NCBI RefSeq assembly: GCF_015163075.1
Contig: NZ_JADDXU010000001.1
Coordinates: 558,001-622,000 of the forward strand
Length of the DNA stretch: 64,000 nt
From: Streptomyces justiciae
Lineage (GTDB): Bacteria > Actinomycetota > Actinomycetes > Streptomycetales > Streptomycetaceae
Direction: 5' to 3'
In this document: in pieces, positions 9,487 through 17,929 of the stretch
Position numbering within the stretch: the first letter of the stretch is position 1
Layout of the letters: every line of letters starts with the position of its first letter
Notes under the pieces: model-generated
Told to the model about the DNA's origin: nothing
What the model saw: the letters and a program-made list of their open reading frames with translations, nothing else
Databases searched by the model: none
Made by a program: the position numbers and the translations under genes

Positions 9487-11178
9487 ATGAGGGGGCCGGA
9501 TGGTGTGCAGGGAGACGTCGTCAGGGCTCTTGACGCTCTTGGGACGGGCGCCTACCTGGCGGACGCGCAGGGGCTGATCGTCGCCGTCAACGTGCGGGGC
9601 GAGCGGCTGCTGGCGCGGCCCGCCGCCGATCTGGTCGGGCAGGACGCCCATGATCTGCTGCACCGCACGAGCTGCGGGGAACCGATGCCGAGGGCCCAGT
9701 GCCGCATCCGGGACAGTGTCCTCGGCGGGGACACACAGCAGGGGGAGGACGAGTGGCTGGAGCGCGGCGACGGCACGCTGTTGCCGGTGAGATGGCTCGC
9801 CACTCCCTGTGACACGGACGACCGCTCGTCGACCACGCTCATCCTCTTCCACTCCGCCGGGCACCAGAAGCGACCCGTCCAGCGGTCACCGTCCGGCGGA
9901 CGGCTCTCCGAACTGGAACGGCTGGCCCTGCTCGCCGAGACGACCACCCTGCTCACCTCGACCCTGGAGATCCACGAAGGCCTCCGCCACCTGATCACCC
10001 TGGTGGTGCCGCGCATCGCCGACTGGGCGGTCATCGACTTGATCGGTGAGCAGGGCGAAGTGTGGCGCTTCGCGGTCGCCCAGGCCGAGGGCGGCACCGT
10101 GGTCTTCCGGGAGGACCTCCAGGGGCCCATGCCACCGGTGCCGCAGGAGTCCCAGATGCCCCTGTCCCGCGCGCTGCGCGGCGTCGCGTCGGCTTTCGCC
10201 GGCCCCGAGACCTATCAGGGCCCGCCCGACTCCGGGATCGCCATGGAGCAGCGGCGCCTGTTCGAGGCGACCGGCATGCACTCGGCCGTCGTAGTGCCCC
10301 TGCGCACCCTGCACGACGTGATGGGTGCCGTCACCCTGGGCCGGTCCGCTCAGCCCGAACGGTTCACCGCGATGGACGCCGCCCTGCTGGAGGACATCGC
10401 CCGACGCGCCGGCATGGCCCTGGAGAACGCCCGCCTCTACCAGCGTCAGCGCAAGGTCGCCGAGACCATGCAGCGCCATCTGCTGCCGAAGCTCCCGCAC
10501 GCACCCGGCCGCAGCATGACCGTCCGCTACCTGCCCGCGCCGGACGCCTCCCACGTGGGCGGCGACTGGTACGACGCGTTCACCCTGGTGGACGGCGCCA
10601 CCGCCCTCGCCGTGGGGGACGTCGTCGGGCACGACCTGGAGGCCGCGGCGGGCATGGCGCAGCTGCGCAACATCCTCAGGGCGTACGCGGTGTCCCAGCA
10701 GCAGCCGCCGAGCAAGATCGTGGAGTGGCTCGACCATGCGACGACGCAGGGCATCGCCGAGGTCTCCATGGCCACGCTGGTCTTCGCCCGCATGACGGAG
10801 AACGCGGGCCGGTGCGAGCTGTCCTGGACGAACGCCGGTCACCCCCCTCCGCTGCTGGTCACGCACGAGGGCGTGGCCCGCTATCTGACCGACGGCCAGG
10901 GGGCCCTCCTGGGCCTCATGCCCGAGCAGGCCCGCCCCGACGCGACGGTGGAACTGCTGCCGGGGTCCACCCTGATCCTCTACACGGACGGCCTGATCGA
11001 GTCCCGGGCCAGCACCCTGGACGAGGGCATGGACCGACTGAGTCGGCACGCCGCAGCCCTGGCCCACCGCCCCTTGGAGGACTTCACCGACGAGCTGCTG
11101 GCACGTTCCCGCCCGCCGGACAACGACGACGACGTGGCCCTGCTCGCCGTGCGGTACGTGCCGAGCCCGTCCGGTTGA
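9487..11178 (+). CDS. PAS-GAF-SpoIIE (PP2C-type) serine phosphatase
   Basis: Multidomain regulatory phosphatase of 563 residues: PAS-like sensor (about residues 10-120), linker helix, GAF domain (about 150-320), then SpoIIE/RsbU-type PP2C catalytic domain (about 335-560). The metal-binding features are intact: GGDWYD, GDVVGHD, LYTDGL and the terminal DNDDDVALL. Such proteins dephosphorylate anti-anti-sigma factors in partner-switching circuits (family knowledge). No anti-sigma or STAS partner gene is nearby, so its target must be elsewhere. Start: ATG at 9487 has a GGAGG 5 nt upstream; an in-frame ATG at 9454 would add 11 residues but has a weaker site. It is an orphan unit between the terminator at 9361 and a convergent gene 22 bp downstream. 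Confidence 0.9.
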   Translation: MRGPDGVQGDVVRALDALGTGAYLADAQGLIVAVNVRGERLLARPAADLVGQDAHDLLHRTSCGEPMPRAQCRIRDSVLGGDTQQGEDEWLERGDGTLLPVRWLATPCDTDDRSSTTLILFHSAGHQKRPVQRSPSGGRLSELERLALLAETTTLLTSTLEIHEGLRHLITLVVPRIADWAVIDLIGEQGEVWRFAVAQAEGGTVVFREDLQGPMPPVPQESQMPLSRALRGVASAFAGPETYQGPPDSGIAMEQRRLFEATGMHSAVVVPLRTLHDVMGAVTLGRSAQPERFTAMDAALLEDIARRAGMALENARLYQRQRKVAETMQRHLLPKLPHAPGRSMTVRYLPAPDASHVGGDWYDAFTLVDGATALAVGDVVGHDLEAAAGMAQLRNILRAYAVSQQQPPSKIVEWLDHATTQGIAEVSMATLVFARMTENAGRCELSWTNAGHPPPLLVTHEGVARYLTDGQGALLGLMPEQARPDATVELLPGSTLILYTDGLIESRASTLDEGMDRLSRHAAALAHRPLEDFTDELLARSRPPDNDDDVALLAVRYVPSPSG

Positions 11179-11200
11179 CACGTCCGCCCCCGCAAGAGGG

Positions 11201-11869
11201 TCAGGGCGTGTCGTAGGTGTCGTGCCAGCGCCACCAGGCGTACGGATCGGTCTGGGGGTAGGTCTCCGGGGAGTCCTCCCAGGTCTCCTGGCGGCCCAGG
11301 GCCGTCATGTCCAGGTAGGTCCAGGTGCTGCCGAGGGCTTCGTCACCGCGGGCGTTGATGAAGTAGGTGCGGTAGACGGTGCCGGCGTCGTGGAGGAAGG
11401 CGTTGGTGCCGTGCCACTCGTCGACGCCGAAGTCCGCGTCGAAGTCGTCGGTGAGGGTGTACCAGGGGATCGTCCAGCCCATCCTCGCCTTCACCCGCCC
11501 GATGTCCGGCTGCGGGGCGCGTGAGGCGAAGACGAGGGTGGTGTCGCGGGCGTTGAGGTGGGCGAGGTTGCCCACGTGGTCGGCGACCATCGAGCAGCCG
11601 ACGCAGGCATGCTCCGGCCAGCCGTTGACGCCCGGCTCGAAGAAGGCGCGGTAGACGATCAGCTGGCGGCGGCCCTGGAACAGGTCGGCGAGGGTCACTT
11701 GGCCGTCGGGGCCCTCGAACTCGTACGCCTTGTCCACCTTCAGCCACGGCATACGGCGGCGCCTGGCCGCCAGGGCGTCGCGGGCCCGGGTCAGGCGCTT
11801 CTCCTCCACGAGGAGCTCCTGGCGGGCCGCCTCCCACTCCTGCGGTGAAACGATCGGGGGTGTCTTCAT
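11201..11869 (-). CDS. DUF899 (thioredoxin-like) family protein
   Basis: A 222-residue member of the DUF899 family, which has a thioredoxin-like fold. The key visible motif is ACVGC (CxxC), about residues 95-99, in the run preceded by W-P-E-H; an alpha/beta pattern surrounds it, with Trp-rich C-terminal residues typical of the family. The N-terminal ~35 residues are helical and charged. The function is unknown; the CxxC pair suggests a redox role (inference). The ATG at 11869 is the only plausible start in this frame, with AAGG about 10 nt upstream. It lies 8 nt downstream of the glycosyltransferase gene on the same strand, so the two form a small operon, and it converges on the SpoIIE phosphatase. 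Confidence 0.87.
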   Translation of the reverse strand: MKTPPIVSPQEWEAARQELLVEEKRLTRARDALAARRRRMPWLKVDKAYEFEGPDGQVTLADLFQGRRQLIVYRAFFEPGVNGWPEHACVGCSMVADHVGNLAHLNARDTTLVFASRAPQPDIGRVKARMGWTIPWYTLTDDFDADFGVDEWHGTNAFLHDAGTVYRTYFINARGDEALGSTWTYLDMTALGRQETWEDSPETYPQTDPYAWWRWHDTYDTP

Positions 11870-11877
11870 GACGGAGG

Positions 11878-13011
11878 TCACCTTCCTCTCGGTCCCCTTC
11901 CAGGGTCCGCCCTCACGGCCAGTTTGGTGCGGGCGAAGTCGTGGTTGGCGGCCACCCGCTCGCGGTGCTGCGCGGGCAGCTTCCCGCCGTCCAGGAGCTG
12001 CTCGCAGGCCTCCAGCGACTCGCGGTAGGCGCCCATCCAGTACGCCGCCACCGCCAGCTCGTCCAGGGCCCGCCAGTCGTACCAGCCGTGCTCGACGAAG
12101 AGGATGTCGTCGGGCGGCGGGAGCTCCGCCGCGCGCCGCGCGAACAGGTAGGCGAGCGGCCAGCGTTCTCCGCGGGTCCGGCACAGGTGGGCGAGCTCCC
12201 CGAGCGGTTCGGCGCGGGTGGGCCGGTGTTCGTGGGCGTCCAGGAAGCGGGACATGACCTCGGGCATACGACGCTTCAGCTCCAGGGCGAGGCGGGCCGC
12301 GTAGAGCCGGGAGCAGAACGCCTCCTCGGCGAAGCCGTCCATGGCCGCCCGGCGGTCGTAGGCGGCCAGTGCCTTCGCCGGTTCGTCGGCGTCCCGCCAG
12401 CTCTGGGCGAGATAGAAGGCGTACCGGGTGTTGCCGGGCTCCTTGGCGAGGCCGTCCTTCAGGAGCGCCGCGTCCCGCAGGTACTTCGTGCGGGAGCTGC
12501 CCTGCGACCGGCCTCCACCGCCCATGATCACCATGCGGACGCCGTCGAGGGTGGCCCGGCTGAACTCGGTGTCGCACTCCAGGTATTCGTGCAGCACCCC
12601 GACGTACCGCCAGGGGAGACGGGTCGACACCAGCGTCGGGCGCCAGTGGACGACCGGGCCGTGGCGCACCTGCATGTCGTAGCAGTCGTGGGTGAGCGCC
12701 GGCAGGGTGAAGCCGGGCTCGGTCTCCAGTACGTCGTCGGCGTCGATGAACAGCAGATGGCTCGCCTGATCGCGGGCCCGTTCGATCGCCTCCGTACGGC
12801 TCGCGCCGAAGCCGCGGAACGGGCTCTCGTACAGCGCCCCGGGCAGGTCGGCGAGGGTCTCGCGGACGACATCCTGGGTGCCGTCGGTCGAGCCGGTGTC
12901 CAGGATCACCCAGCTGTCGACGAGGGGTCGTACGGACTCGAGGCAGCGCCGGATCACATGCGCCTCGTTCTTGACGATCATATTGAGGCAGACCGCGTTT
13001 GTGTTATTCAT
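11878..13011 (-). CDS. Family 2 glycosyltransferase with helical C-terminal repeats
   Basis: GT2-type glycosyltransferase of 377 residues. The N-terminal GT-A domain starts LNMIVKNEAHVI, then has the nucleotide-binding DTGSTDGT (about residues 37-44) and the metal-binding FIDADD (about 87-92). The C-terminal half (about 195-370) is helical with TPR-like spacing of Ala/Leu/Tyr. This architecture, a SunS-like GT2 followed by TPR-type helices, is typical of peptide/protein or small-molecule glycosyltransferases of the 'TPR domain-containing glycosyltransferase' type (inference). Start: ATG at 13011, with purine-rich AGAGAAAAGA upstream. It is transcribed divergently from the membrane glycosyltransferase at 13115 and probably together with the DUF899 gene. 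Confidence 0.85.
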   Translation of the reverse strand: MNNTNAVCLNMIVKNEAHVIRRCLESVRPLVDSWVILDTGSTDGTQDVVRETLADLPGALYESPFRGFGASRTEAIERARDQASHLLFIDADDVLETEPGFTLPALTHDCYDMQVRHGPVVHWRPTLVSTRLPWRYVGVLHEYLECDTEFSRATLDGVRMVIMGGGGRSQGSSRTKYLRDAALLKDGLAKEPGNTRYAFYLAQSWRDADEPAKALAAYDRRAAMDGFAEEAFCSRLYAARLALELKRRMPEVMSRFLDAHEHRPTRAEPLGELAHLCRTRGERWPLAYLFARRAAELPPPDDILFVEHGWYDWRALDELAVAAYWMGAYRESLEACEQLLDGGKLPAQHRERVAANHDFARTKLAVRADPGRGPRGR

Positions 13012-13043
13012 GGCATTTTCTTTTCTCTGCAGAAAAGGACCGC

Positions 13044-13094
13044 CCGGTGAAATTATCCAGCGCCGGGGGTGCGTGCAAGCAGCCACCGGTGAAA
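13044..13094. promoter_or_regulatory. Divergent promoter region with two CCGGTGAAA direct repeats
   Basis: The 103-bp gap between the two divergent glycosyltransferase genes is locally A/T-rich next to 13011. It contains two exact copies of CCGGTGAAA, at 13044-13052 and 13086-13094, 42 bp apart (about four helical turns on the same face). A shared operator is possible but only inferred. Confidence 0.3.
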
Positions 13095-13114
13095 CGACCG
13101 GTATAGGTATTCCT

Positions 13115-14629
13115 ATGGTCATCGCCGCGCAGCTTCCCCCGCCTCGCGAAGAATTCCGCCCCGATGTCGCGGACGCGTCCGTGCGGGGCCGGGTACTGCT
13201 CTGGCTGGGGCCGTTCGCCCTCGCCCTGGGCCTGGGCGGCTTCGGGCTGACCGGCCCCCTCCTCGGCCGCGACGAGCTGGTCACCTGGGACATGGCCGGC
13301 CGGGACACCGACCGGATCGTCGCCACGCTGCGCCACGTCGACGCCGTACACGGCACCTATTACCTGCTGATGCACGGATGGGTGGAGCTCTTCGGGGATT
13401 CCGTCCTTTCCCTGCGACTGCCTTCCCTGTTCGCGGTGGCCGGCGCGGCGGCCGTCGTGGCGCTCCTCGGGAACCGGCTCTTCGGATATCGGGCCGGAAT
13501 TCTGGCCGGTTTTCTCTTCGCGCTCGTCCCGGCGGTGAGCCGCTACGGCCAGGAAGCCCGCTCGTACGCGCTGGTGATGCTGGCCGTCGCCAGCGCCACG
13601 CTCCTGCTGCTGCGCGCCCTGGACCGGCCGCGCGGCCCCTGGCGCTGGGCCGCCTACGCGCTCGCCCTGGCCCTCACCGGCCTCCTGCACCTGATCGCAC
13701 TCTCCGTCGTGATCGCCCACGTCTGTCTGCTCGCCGCCCACGCGCGCCGGGACCGCTCCCTGTGGTGGCGGGCCGGCCTCGCCCTCACGGCGGCCGGCGC
13801 GACGGTCGCCCCGCTCATCCTGCTCGGCCGCTCCCAGGCCGGACGCCAGCTGTACTGGGTCCCGGCGCCCGACGGCTGGGCACTGCTCTCCCTCCCCGGC
13901 GAGGTCTTCGCCTCCGCGCTGTGCGCCGGAGCCCTGATCGCCCTCGCCCTCGCGGCCCGCTCGGCGCGCAGGGCGCCGCTGCTGCTGTGCGGCACCTGGG
14001 CGCTGCTGCCCCCGGCCCTGGTCTGGGCCGCCTCGCACGGGGAGGTCTCCTACTTCCGCGGCGTCTACGTCCTGTTCACCCTCCCGGCCTGGGCGCTACT
14101 GGCCGGCTCGGGACTGGCCTCGGCCCGGCGTTCCTGGAAGGCGGGAGCGGCGGTCGTCGTGGCGCTGGCCCTGCTCGCCCTGCCGGATCAGCGGCAGCTG
14201 CGGCAGCCCTTCGAGCACAACGCCCCGGTGCCTCTCGACTACGCGGCGGCGGCCAGGGTGATCGAGCGGCTCCACCAGCCCGGGGACGCCGTGGTCTACG
14301 ACCGCTTCGACAGCTGGCAGCTCGACGGTGGCGTGCGCTACTACCTGCCGCGTGAACTGCGGCTGCGGGATGTCTTCCTGACGCGGACTCCGGCGGAGAT
14401 CGACGACCTCTACGCCGTCCAGTGCGCGGTCCCGGATCGGTGCGTCGCGGGCGAGCCGCGGATCTGGCTGCTGACGCAGGGCACCGACTTCCCCTTCAAC
14501 GCGATCGACCCGGCGCAGGCGGGGGCCCTGCGCAGCCGGTACACGATCTCGAGGAGCACGCCGGTGACGGGGATGACGGTGAGTCTGCTGGAGCGTGTCG
14601 GTGCGGCAGGGGGCGCCCGGCAGTCCTGA
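13115..14629 (+). CDS. GT-C-type (GT39/PMT-like) membrane glycosyltransferase
   Basis: Polytopic membrane protein of 504 residues with about nine to ten hydrophobic segments between residues 28 and 365 and a soluble C-terminal ~130 residues. Just after the first helix it has GRDE (about residue 50), the acidic first-loop motif of GT-C enzymes such as protein-O-mannosyltransferases and ArnT-like proteins, followed by a His-rich 'YYLLMHGW' loop. Such enzymes use polyprenyl-phosphate sugars on the outer membrane face (family knowledge). Start: ATG at 13115 was chosen because residues upstream in the same frame do not look coding; it has no strong RBS. It is divergent from a GT2 gene and convergent with the secreted collagen-like gene, a plausible but unproven glycosylation substrate. 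Confidence 0.82.
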   Translation: MVIAAQLPPPREEFRPDVADASVRGRVLLWLGPFALALGLGGFGLTGPLLGRDELVTWDMAGRDTDRIVATLRHVDAVHGTYYLLMHGWVELFGDSVLSLRLPSLFAVAGAAAVVALLGNRLFGYRAGILAGFLFALVPAVSRYGQEARSYALVMLAVASATLLLLRALDRPRGPWRWAAYALALALTGLLHLIALSVVIAHVCLLAAHARRDRSLWWRAGLALTAAGATVAPLILLGRSQAGRQLYWVPAPDGWALLSLPGEVFASALCAGALIALALAARSARRAPLLLCGTWALLPPALVWAASHGEVSYFRGVYVLFTLPAWALLAGSGLASARRSWKAGAAVVVALALLALPDQRQLRQPFEHNAPVPLDYAAAARVIERLHQPGDAVVYDRFDSWQLDGGVRYYLPRELRLRDVFLTRTPAEIDDLYAVQCAVPDRCVAGEPRIWLLTQGTDFPFNAIDPAQAGALRSRYTISRSTPVTGMTVSLLERVGAAGGARQS

Positions 14630-14641
14630 CATGCTGCCGGG
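14616..14641. terminator. Hairpin between convergent genes
   Basis: Perfect 8-bp stem CCCGGCAG / CTGCCGGG with a 10-nt loop, overlapping the stop codon of the membrane glycosyltransferase and lying 28 nt from the end of the collagen-like gene. There is no good T-run on the plus strand, so it is a modest terminator candidate for either direction. Confidence 0.4.
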
Positions 14642-14668
14642 CAGCCCCTTGTCGTGGTGCTACTTGGC

Positions 14669-15523
14669 TCAGACCCCGCCGTTCACGGCGCCTGGGGTCG
14701 GTTGCAGGGTCACGAGGGACCAGCCGTTGGGATCTTCGCAGGTGAGAGTGGGTTCGTTGTCGGTGTCCACGTCACAGGTGGTCTCGTAGATCGCACCGGC
14801 GGTGGTGATGACGTCGATGTTGACGTCCCCTTCCGTGCCCCCGCCCAGGGCCTGCTGTGCGATGGAGATTGCACAGGCGTTCGACGGGTAGTTGGCGAGG
14901 CCGCTGAGGTCGGTCCACAGGTAGTCCCCGACGGTCGGCTGGAGGTCGCGAATGCCGGCGTAGGCCCTCGTGACCGGGTCGCTCTGGGTCGCCGGGGACA
15001 GCACGGCCCGCAGCTCGAAGTTGTTCTCGTCCCGGGTGGCGTCGATGTCGACACACGGGCCGGGCGCGCCGGTGGCGCCGGTCGCTCCCGTCGCACCTGT
15101 GGCCCCGGTCGCCCCCGTCGCGCCCGTGGCACCCGGCGTGCCGTTCTCGCCCGAAGCACCGGTGGCACCGGTGGCACCGGTGGCGCCGGTGGCTCCCGTC
15201 GCGCCCGTGGCTCCGGTCGCTCCCGTTTTGCCCTTGTCTCCCTTCGGGCCCGTCGGCCCGGTGGGTCCGGTGGCGCCCTTGCACTTGTCCTTGCCGGTGT
15301 ACGCCTCCGCGCCCACCCTCGACTGGTGGGGCTTGTGCGGCTTGCAGTTGTCGCCCGTCCGCGGCGTCGCCGCCGGCCTCTCGGACACCGCCTGCGCGGC
15401 CGCCGCGGCCGGGGTGACCAGTCCGCCGGCGATGACCAGGGCGAGGGAGGTCAGCATCCCGGCCTGCTGGAACCTCGCCCGGGCCAACGGCCCCAGCAGC
15501 GAGGGAGTGTGTCGAGGACTCAT
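14669..15523 (-). CDS. Secreted collagen-like (Gly-X-Thr repeat) protein
   Basis: A 284-residue exported protein. The N-terminus is basic, followed by a hydrophobic stretch and AAAAAQA (signal peptide, cleavage near residue 44). After a short Cys-containing segment, residues about 83-153 form an uninterrupted collagen triplet region: four Pro/Lys-rich triplets, GKT, seven GAT, the trio GAS-GEN-GTP, seven more GAT, then GAP-GP. A globular C-terminal domain of ~130 residues with four Cys follows. Start: ATG at 15523 is 7 nt from AAGGAG; the ATG at 15529 would be only 1 nt from it. Trimeric triple-helix formation is expected from the family. Thr-rich triplets in BclA-type proteins are often O-glycosylated, and a GT-C enzyme gene is its neighbour. 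Confidence 0.87.
   Translation of the reverse strand: MSPRHTPSLLGPLARARFQQAGMLTSLALVIAGGLVTPAAAAAQAVSERPAATPRTGDNCKPHKPHQSRVGAEAYTGKDKCKGATGPTGPTGPKGDKGKTGATGATGATGATGATGATGATGASGENGTPGATGATGATGATGATGATGATGAPGPCVDIDATRDENNFELRAVLSPATQSDPVTRAYAGIRDLQPTVGDYLWTDLSGLANYPSNACAISIAQQALGGGTEGDVNIDVITTAGAIYETTCDVDTDNEPTLTCEDPNGWSLVTLQPTPGAVNGGV
15068..15277 (-). repeat. Collagen triplet-coding repeat
   Basis: Nine-base periodic DNA coding about 23 consecutive Gly-X-Y triplets (residues ~83-153 of the collagen-like protein), mostly GAT. Third-position bases vary between copies, so the repeat is older at the protein than at the DNA level. Two blocks of seven GAT flank GAS-GEN-GTP. Confidence 0.85.
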
Positions 15524-15722
15524 AGGCATGCTCCTTGGCACGAAACGGGTCCGGGGGAGTTCCCGGACCACGGTGCGAGGGTGACCCGCTCGCCCACGAC
15601 AACCGACGCGCGCGCGACGGACGCGCCGTCAAATAGGTAAAACGGTCTAGCGGACAAGCGCCGTGACGGCATCGCAACCCACCGCGTGCATCCACGGCGC
15701 GGGCCGCGGCGTCTTGTCCGGT

Positions 15723-16862
15723 ATGGAACCGCAGAAGCCACTGCCCGAGCCCCGACAGCCGGAGGGGTGCCTCGTGACGGCCATCCGCATCCCGGTGCGG
15801 ATCGTCGTGCTCGTGCTGGTCGTGCCCGTGCGCATGGCGTGGGACGCGCTCGTCGTCGCCGGACGGTTCCTCAACGACACCGTGCTGCGGCCGCTGGGGC
15901 GGGCCCTGGAGTGGGCGCTGGAGTGGACAGGGCGAATCCTGTTCGTGTGGCCGCTCCTGGGCCTGTGGCGGTATCTGCTCGTACCGCTCGGCAAGGGGCT
16001 CGCGTGGCTCGGGAACGTACTGGTCGTCGTGCCCGCCGTATGGCTGTACCGGTACGTACTCACCCCCCTCGGGCACGGCATCGCGTGGACGGCACGAGGG
16101 ATCGCGACCGGGCTGTATGCCGCGGGGGCCTGGCTCGTGCGGTATCTCGTCGTCGCCCCCGCTGTCTGGCTGTACCGGTGGGTCCTCACGCCGTCCGGGC
16201 ACGGCGTGATGTGGCTGCTCCGGGGGATCGGGCGCGGGATCGCCGCCGTCGGGATCGGCGTGTACACGGCCGTCGCCTGGCTGGCGCGGTATCTCGTCGT
16301 CGTACCCGCCGTGTGGCTGTACGAGTGGGTCCTCACGCCGGTCGGGCACGGGGTGACGTGGCTGCTGCGGGGGATCGGGCTCGCGCTGTACTGGGTCGCG
16401 CGCGTGGTGTTCGTGCTGCCGGTGCTCGCCCTGTGGCGCTGGGTGCTCACGCCGGTCGGGCGGTTCCTCGCCGTGGTCGGGCGGGAGGTGGGGGACGCAC
16501 TCGGGCACGCCTGGCGGATCGCCGGGCACGTCTCGCTCGCCGTCGGACGCTTCCTCGCCACCCTCTTCCGGTGGGTCTGCGTCGAGCCGGTGCGCTGGGC
16601 GTACCGGACCCTGCTCACCCCGGTCGGACATGTCGTACGCGATGTCGTGCTGCGGCCCGTCGCCGAGGCCGCCCGCGGTGTGGGAAGGGCCACGCGCGAG
16701 GCGCTCGCCTCCGTACGGGAGACCGCGCGGCAGGCGCGCGCCGACTTCCGGCGCATGCTCTTCGGCGAGCCCCGGGAGACGGTCGCCGTGGACCGGCGGG
16801 AACCGACGGGGCTCGAGACACGTACTCTTGGTAGCAGTACGACCGCTCTCACGAAGGACTGA
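15723..16862 (+). CDS. Membrane protein built of repeated LTP-x-GHG units
   Basis: A 379-residue hydrophobic protein that I do not recognise as any named family. It consists of repeated ~45-residue units of the form V-P-A-V-W-L-Y-x-x-V-L-T-P-x-G-H-G followed by an amphipathic 'W-L-L-R-G-I-G' helix. Seven L-x-P-x-G elements can be counted; the central three are nearly identical. The last ~70 residues are charged and soluble. Hydrophobic stretches are short and amphipathic with frequent Arg/His/Trp, so membrane insertion may be re-entrant or peripheral. Start is uncertain: ATG at 15723 has no RBS, while GTG at 15774 has GGAGGGG 8 nt upstream. It lies immediately upstream of the TIGR03936 gene and may be co-transcribed with it and rne. 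Confidence 0.72.
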   Translation: MEPQKPLPEPRQPEGCLVTAIRIPVRIVVLVLVVPVRMAWDALVVAGRFLNDTVLRPLGRALEWALEWTGRILFVWPLLGLWRYLLVPLGKGLAWLGNVLVVVPAVWLYRYVLTPLGHGIAWTARGIATGLYAAGAWLVRYLVVAPAVWLYRWVLTPSGHGVMWLLRGIGRGIAAVGIGVYTAVAWLARYLVVVPAVWLYEWVLTPVGHGVTWLLRGIGLALYWVARVVFVLPVLALWRWVLTPVGRFLAVVGREVGDALGHAWRIAGHVSLAVGRFLATLFRWVCVEPVRWAYRTLLTPVGHVVRDVVLRPVAEAARGVGRATREALASVRETARQARADFRRMLFGEPRETVAVDRREPTGLETRTLGSSTTALTKD

Positions 16863-16910
16863 ACGACACTGGGCAAGCGACAGCCCGAAGGCCCGCCGCC
16901 CGCACCCGCG

Positions 16911-17669
16911 GTGCAGCGCATCCGACTGCGTTACACCAAGCGCGGCCGCCTCCGGTTCACCAGCCACCGTGACTTCCAGCGTGCCTTCGAGCGTGCGCTG
17001 CGCCGTGCCGAGGTGCCGATGGCGTACTCGGCGGGGTTCACGCCGCATCCGAAGGTGTCGTACGCCAATGCCGCACCCACCGGCACGGGCAGTGAGGCGG
17101 AGTATCTGGAGATCGCCCTCACCGAGGCCCGGGACCCCGAGAAGCTCAGGGTTCTGCTCGACGAGTCGATGCCCCTCGGCCTCGACATCGTCGACGCGGT
17201 CGAGGCCCGGACGTCCGGGCTCGCCGACCGGCTCACCGCCTCGGTGTGGGAGCTGCGGCTCGACGGAGTGGAGCCGGCGGAGGCCGAGAGGGCCGTTGTC
17301 GCCTTCAACGCCGCCGACGCCGTCGAGGTCCAGCGCAAGACCAAGAACGGCATCCGTTCTTTCGACGCCCGCTCCGCAGTCGTACAGCTGGAGACGCACA
17401 GTCCCCAGGCTGATAGGCCGACCGACCAGCCCTGTGCGATACTGCGGCTGGTTGTTCGGCACGTGACGCCTGCCGTACGACCCGACGACGTCCTGTCCGG
17501 TCTCCGCGCCGTGGCCGACCTGGCGCCGCCGGTCCCCGCAGCGGTGACCAGGCTGGCGCAGGGGCTGTTCGATGAAGAGACCGGCGAGGTGACCGACCCG
17601 CTCGCGCCCGACCGCGAGGCAGCTGAGGCCCCCACAACGGCCGCTGCCGCCGCGAAGGCGCCGGCGTAG
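16911..17669 (+). CDS. TIGR03936-family radical SAM-associated protein
   Basis: A 252-residue protein of the TIGR03936 family (DUF2344), recognised by its N-terminal run RIRLRYTKRGRLRF and the SHRD..RAFERALRR..VPMAYSAGFTPHP segment. The C-terminal ~25 residues are a low-complexity Ala-rich tail. The family is the usual partner of the TIGR03960 radical SAM protein (here at 7348-9318). The listed start is the GTG at 16911, which has no ribosome site. A CTG at 16869 lies 10 nt after AAGGA and would add the coding-looking 14 residues LGKRQPEGPPPAPA, so real translation may begin there. Only 260 bp separate it from rne, the conserved order in this group. Confidence 0.85.
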   Translation: MQRIRLRYTKRGRLRFTSHRDFQRAFERALRRAEVPMAYSAGFTPHPKVSYANAAPTGTGSEAEYLEIALTEARDPEKLRVLLDESMPLGLDIVDAVEARTSGLADRLTASVWELRLDGVEPAEAERAVVAFNAADAVEVQRKTKNGIRSFDARSAVVQLETHSPQADRPTDQPCAILRLVVRHVTPAVRPDDVLSGLRAVADLAPPVPAAVTRLAQGLFDEETGEVTDPLAPDREAAEAPTTAAAAAKAPA

Positions 17670-17929
17670 GGAAGGTCCCGCGAAAGGACGGACGTCGTAG
17701 CGCCGCCCTCGTACTCGGGAGCCACCTGGGTCGGGCAGCGCACCGACCAGAAGACTTTCGCCAGGCCGTACCCAACAGGGTGTACGGAACCGGCGAGACA
17801 GGACACAGAGAGCTCCCGTGCGGCGCCCGCGCCCCGGACGGCGGCACCGCGCATCGCGCGAGCCGCGGACGTCACCGGCATCGCCGGACCAGGCGCGGCG
17901 CCCGGGAGCCTGACGGGAGAAACGCCCGC

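Noticed and set aside
15062..15262. Short regular repeats that could be mistaken for a CRISPR array
   Set aside because: Nine-base periodicity encodes collagen triplets in a clear reading frame; there are no unique spacers of constant length and no cas genes.
14772..17462. Long minus-strand open frame across the collagen-like gene and the TIGR03936 gene
   Set aside because: Frame runs antisense through three real genes; the third-base G/C pattern follows the plus strand or the collagen gene frame, and the product is Pro/His/Arg-rich without motifs.
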